Part shown: positions 33,489 to 36,392 of the stretch, in pieces
Layout: each line of letters opens with the position of its first letter
How positions within the stretch are numbered: the first letter of the stretch is position 1
DNA from: Pseudomonadota bacterium
Lineage (GTDB): Bacteria > Pseudomonadota > Alphaproteobacteria > Sphingomonadales > SMXR01
Assembly: GCA_022566215.1 (NCBI GenBank)
Contig: JADFJJ010000015.1
Span: 1 to 36,392 of the forward strand
Length of the DNA: 36,392 bases
Reading direction: 5' to 3'
Position numbers and translations under genes: made by a program
Notes under the pieces: model-generated
The model's database searches: none
The model's input: the letters and a program-made list of their open reading frames with translations, nothing else
Told to the model about the DNA's origin: nothing

Positions 33489-34805
33489 ATGCCAAATAAA
33501 AATTCCAAATTGCTGCAAGTTTGCATTATCGGTTCCGGTCCGGCCGGGTATTACACCGCCGAAGCGCTGGCCAAGGAAGAAAACGTCCGGGTCGATATCA
33601 TCGACAAACTTCCCACCCCCTATGGCCTGATCCGCGGCGGGGTGGCCCCCGATCACCAGAAAATCAAGGGGGTCTACCGCAGGTATGAGAAAACCTCGCT
33701 GGGGGAAAGGGTCCGTTTTGCCGGCAATCTGGAGGCCGGCCAGGATGTTTCCTTGGGCGAATTGCGCGAATTGTACGATGCCGTGGTGCTGGCGCTGGGC
33801 GCTCCGAAAGACCGCACGCTGGGCATCCCGGGGGATGACAAATTGGGGGTTATCGGTTCGGCCGAGTTTGTCGGCTGGTACAATTCCCACCCCGATTTCG
33901 CCGGTCTCGACCCGGATCTCGATATTTCAACCGTGGTGGTGATCGGCAACGGCAATGTCGCGGTTGACGCCGCCCGGGTGCTGGCCAAAACACCCCAAGA
34001 GATGGCCGCTTCCGACCTGGCCCCTTACGCGGCGGAAAAAATCCACGCCGCGCCGATCAGCAAGATCTGGATGCTCGGCCGCCGGGGGCCTTTGGAAGCC
34101 AAATTTACCCCCAAGGAAATGGGCGAACTGGGGGAGCTGCAAAACTGTATCACGGTCACCGATAAAGACCAGATTCCAGATCTTACAGAAGAACAGCTGG
34201 CCGCCCTGCCGCTGGTGGTCCGGAAAAACATGGTCCATCTGAAAGCCTTTACCGGAAACAGGCCGGAGGCGGGCAAAAAAACCCTGCATATGCAATTTTA
34301 TTCCAAACCGGCCGAGGTTCTGGGCGAGGATCGCGTCACCGGCCTCAGGCTGGAGAAAACCCGGGTTGAGAACGGAAATTGCATCGGCACCGGTGAGATC
34401 TTCGAGATCGGCTGCCAGATGATCATCCCGTGCATCGGCTATCGCAGCGTACCGCTTGAAGGCGCCAAATTCCGCGAGGATTGGGGCTGTTTCGATAACC
34501 AGGATGGCAAAATTGAAGACCGGCTTTATTGCACCGGCTGGGCGCGGAGGGGGCCGACCGGTACGATCGGCACCAACCGCCCAGACGGCCACCAAATCGC
34601 CGCCAGGATTTTGCGGGAAGTCACCCCTGGCGGCAGGCCGGGCGGCGCCGGGCTTGACGCCCTGGCGGGGCGAAGGGGGCTGGAAATAATTACCTTTGGC
34701 GACTGGCAAAAAATCGAGGCTGCCGAAGAAAAGGCCGCGACCGGCGAGGCTCCCAGGGTCAAGTTTCACCGTACCCGGGATATGCTAACCGCCGCCCGGC
34801 GTTGA
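33489..34805 (+). CDS. Ferredoxin--NADP+ reductase, adrenodoxin-reductase type
   Basis: The 438-aa flavoprotein has an N-terminal FAD loop VCIIGSGPAGYYTAEAL, IDKLPTPYGLIRGGVAPDHQ typical of mitochondrial adrenodoxin reductase and FprA, a central NADPH-binding VVVIGNGNVAVDAARVL, and a C-terminal CTGWARRGPTGTIGTNRPDG. It should pass electrons from NADPH to a ferredoxin, for Fe-S cluster assembly, haem or P450-type chemistry. ATG at 33489 is preferred over GTG at 33483; TTGGGG upstream is a weak ribosome site. No ferredoxin gene is adjacent. Confidence 0.93.
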   Translation: MPNKNSKLLQVCIIGSGPAGYYTAEALAKEENVRVDIIDKLPTPYGLIRGGVAPDHQKIKGVYRRYEKTSLGERVRFAGNLEAGQDVSLGELRELYDAVVLALGAPKDRTLGIPGDDKLGVIGSAEFVGWYNSHPDFAGLDPDLDISTVVVIGNGNVAVDAARVLAKTPQEMAASDLAPYAAEKIHAAPISKIWMLGRRGPLEAKFTPKEMGELGELQNCITVTDKDQIPDLTEEQLAALPLVVRKNMVHLKAFTGNRPEAGKKTLHMQFYSKPAEVLGEDRVTGLRLEKTRVENGNCIGTGEIFEIGCQMIIPCIGYRSVPLEGAKFREDWGCFDNQDGKIEDRLYCTGWARRGPTGTIGTNRPDGHQIAARILREVTPGGRPGGAGLDALAGRRGLEIITFGDWQKIEAAEEKAATGEAPRVKFHRTRDMLTAARR

Positions 34806-34806
34806 C

Positions 34807-34836
34807 TTGGACGGCCCGGGGCTTACATGCTATAAA
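34807..34836 (+). promoter_or_regulatory. Putative promoter of sppA (extended -10)
   Basis: TGCTATAAA gives an extended -10 (TATAAA at 34831-34836 with TG two bases upstream). TTGGAC at 34807-34812 is a moderate -35 with 18 bp between. It lies directly after the reductase stop and 39 bp before the sppA ATG, so sppA probably has its own start of transcription. Confidence 0.5.
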
Positions 34837-34875
34837 ACAAGGCTTACTGTAACCGCAGCGCAAAAGGACAAACAA

Positions 34876-36392
34876 ATGCAGGGCATCAAGGACGTTTTAA
34901 AAATCATCTGGAAGGGCATCCAGCTATTCAAGAGCATTATCGGGACGCTGTTCTTTTTTCTGTTCCTGTTTATTCTCTATAATGCCTTTTTTACCAGCAC
35001 CACCCCGGTGGTGCCCAAATCCGCCGCACTGGTGATCGACCCGGCCGGTTATATCGTCGAACGCGAAACCCAGAAAGATATCTGGGATATCCTGTTTGAG
35101 GACAAGACCCGGGAAATTCCCGAAACCCTGCTGCGCGACATCGGCAAGGCGATTGAAACCGCCGCCCATGATGAACGGATCAAGGCCCTGGTGCTCAATA
35201 TGGATTACCTCCATAGAGCGGGCCTGGCCCAGCTGCACTACATCGGCGGAAAGGTCGAGGATTTCAAAAAAAGCGGCAAACCGGTGCTGGCTTACGGCCT
35301 TGGCTTCAGCAACGGGTCGTACCTGGTCGCCTCGTTCGCCGACGAGATTTACATGCACCCCTACGGGGCGGTGTTCCTGACCGGGTATGGGGTCTGGCCC
35401 GCCTATTACAAAAGCGCGCTCGATAAAATCAAAACCAAAGTCCATGTGTTCAGAAGCGGCCCCTACAAGGCCTACGGCGAACCTTACCTCCGGGATGACA
35501 TGTCGGATGAAGCGCGGGAGGCCAACCGCGTTCTGCTGGATACCCTTTGGGGCGAATTTATCGAACAGATTGCGAACGCCCGCGGGATCGATCCTGCGGC
35601 CTTCCGGGCCAGCTATCAAACCCTGGCCGAGGACCTCAGGGAGGTCGGCGGCGACCTGGCCCAGCTGCCGGTCGAGCAAGGCCTGATCGACGGCCTCAAG
35701 TCTGAGAGCCAGTGGGGAGAATATATGGCGACCCTGGTTGGCGATGAAGGCTCAGATGATGGCTATACCAATATTCACATGGCCCAATACCTTGAGGCGA
35801 CGGCAAATGACGCCGTTTTCTCCGGTATCTCAGACGACAAGATCGCCGTGGTGGTCGCCCGCGGCGAAATTATATTCGGTGAAAATATCAACGGCACCGC
35901 CGGCTCATACACGATCATCCGCCAGCTGCAAAAAGCCCGCCTCGATGACAGCGTCAAGGCCGTGGTCTTGAGGATTGACAGCCCGGGCGGCAGCCTGCTG
36001 GCCTCCGAGCTGATCCGCGAAGAGATAGAGCTGGTGAAGGCAAGCGGCAAGCCGGTCATCGCCTCGATGGGGGCGGTGGCGGCCTCGGGCGGATACTGGA
36101 TCGCCTCACCGGCTGACGAGATCTGGGCCCAGCCGACCACAATTACCGGGTCGATCGGGGTGATCGGGATCGTGCCGACCTTTGAAGGAACGCTGGATGC
36201 CATCGGCATCCATGTCGACGGCGTCGGCACCACCCCGCTTTCGGGTGATTTCAGGCTCGGCCGGCCGCTTTCCCCGCTGGCCAGGGACATCATTCAGCAG
36301 TCGGTGGAAAACTCCTACGCGCATTTTATTGATATGGTGGCAAACTACCGCGGGCTGGAGCCGGAAGCGGTGGATGCGATCGGCCAGGGCCG
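34876..36392 (+). CDS. sppA: Signal peptide peptidase SppA, 67K type (3' end outside window)
   Basis: 505 codons are present with no stop, so the gene continues past the right edge. The start follows AAAAGGAC. A membrane anchor (LFFFLFLFILYNAFF, about residues 25-40) precedes two protease-like domains, as in the 67-kDa E. coli type. The catalytic dyad is visible as Lys198 in SGPYKAYGEP (first domain) and Ser404 in AVAASGGYWIASP (second domain). IDSPGG and TGSIGVIG are also typical. It digests signal peptides left in the inner membrane after secretion. Confidence 0.95.
   Translation, partial: MQGIKDVLKIIWKGIQLFKSIIGTLFFFLFLFILYNAFFTSTTPVVPKSAALVIDPAGYIVERETQKDIWDILFEDKTREIPETLLRDIGKAIETAAHDERIKALVLNMDYLHRAGLAQLHYIGGKVEDFKKSGKPVLAYGLGFSNGSYLVASFADEIYMHPYGAVFLTGYGVWPAYYKSALDKIKTKVHVFRSGPYKAYGEPYLRDDMSDEAREANRVLLDTLWGEFIEQIANARGIDPAAFRASYQTLAEDLREVGGDLAQLPVEQGLIDGLKSESQWGEYMATLVGDEGSDDGYTNIHMAQYLEATANDAVFSGISDDKIAVVVARGEIIFGENINGTAGSYTIIRQLQKARLDDSVKAVVLRIDSPGGSLLASELIREEIELVKASGKPVIASMGAVAASGGYWIASPADEIWAQPTTITGSIGVIGIVPTFEGTLDAIGIHVDGVGTTPLSGDFRLGRPLSPLARDIIQQSVENSYAHFIDMVANYRGLEPEAVDAIGQG

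Overview
The window is a stretch of chromosome from an alphaproteobacterium, probably a marine or freshwater relative of the Rhodospirillales/Sneathiellales/Emcibacterales. This rests on gene order I recognise from that class: ubiK divergent from lgt-midA-pgeF-prs-rplY-pth-ychF, uvrC-pgsA-moaD-moaE, petABC opposite trmL-hemF, and DUF1285-Nudix-cca, plus a groESL operon behind a CIRCE element. Base composition is mid to high 50s %GC by eye. The genes are tightly packed, many overlap by the ATGA stop/start tetranucleotide, and no gene-free stretch exceeds 300 bp. I see no rRNA, tRNA, IS element, prophage or CRISPR.

Layout. 2-1928 (+): the end of an exported beta-barrel-like protein and a PA0069-type radical SAM protein. 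1925-5937 (-): a six-gene operon of four paralogous GNAT acyltransferases, an AMP-forming acyl ligase and an acyl carrier protein. This is the accessory and most novel part of the window. 6055-12752 (+): an exported protein with two similar halves, three tandem 34-bp repeats, a Ca2+/Na+ antiporter, a PTR1/FolM-like pterin reductase with FolB, an AT-rich gap with a DnaA box, then uvrC, pgsA, moaD and moaE. 12768-14602 (-): proC, a YbjN-family gene and ubiK. 14767-22674 (+): lgt, midA, pgeF, prs, rplY, pth, ychF, a DUF3179 protein and a small lipoprotein. 22691-25925 (-): the cytochrome bc1 operon petABC followed by apt. 26103-27412 (+): trmL and hemF. 27409-33266 (-): cca, a CoA-type Nudix hydrolase, DUF1285, an OprO/OprP porin with a likely Pho box, groEL and groES. 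33489-36392 (+): an adrenodoxin-reductase-type ferredoxin-NADP reductase and the 5' part of sppA, which runs off the window.

How the genes work together. Most of the window is housekeeping: respiration (bc1, ubiK, midA-like), envelope building (lgt, pgsA, pgeF, sppA), translation (rplY, pth, ychF, trmL, cca), cofactors (hemF, moaDE, folB/folM-like), nucleotides (prs, apt) and protein folding (groESL). The GNAT x4-ligase-ACP operon looks like a self-contained acyl activation and transfer module. The ligase would adenylate a carboxylic acid and load it on the ACP, and the GNATs would pass it to amino groups on an acceptor that cannot be identified from this window. Its substrate is unknown. The other candidates for new biology are regulatory: alternative hairpins ahead of rplY, the triplicated palindromic repeat ahead of the antiporter, and the Pho box ahead of the porin.
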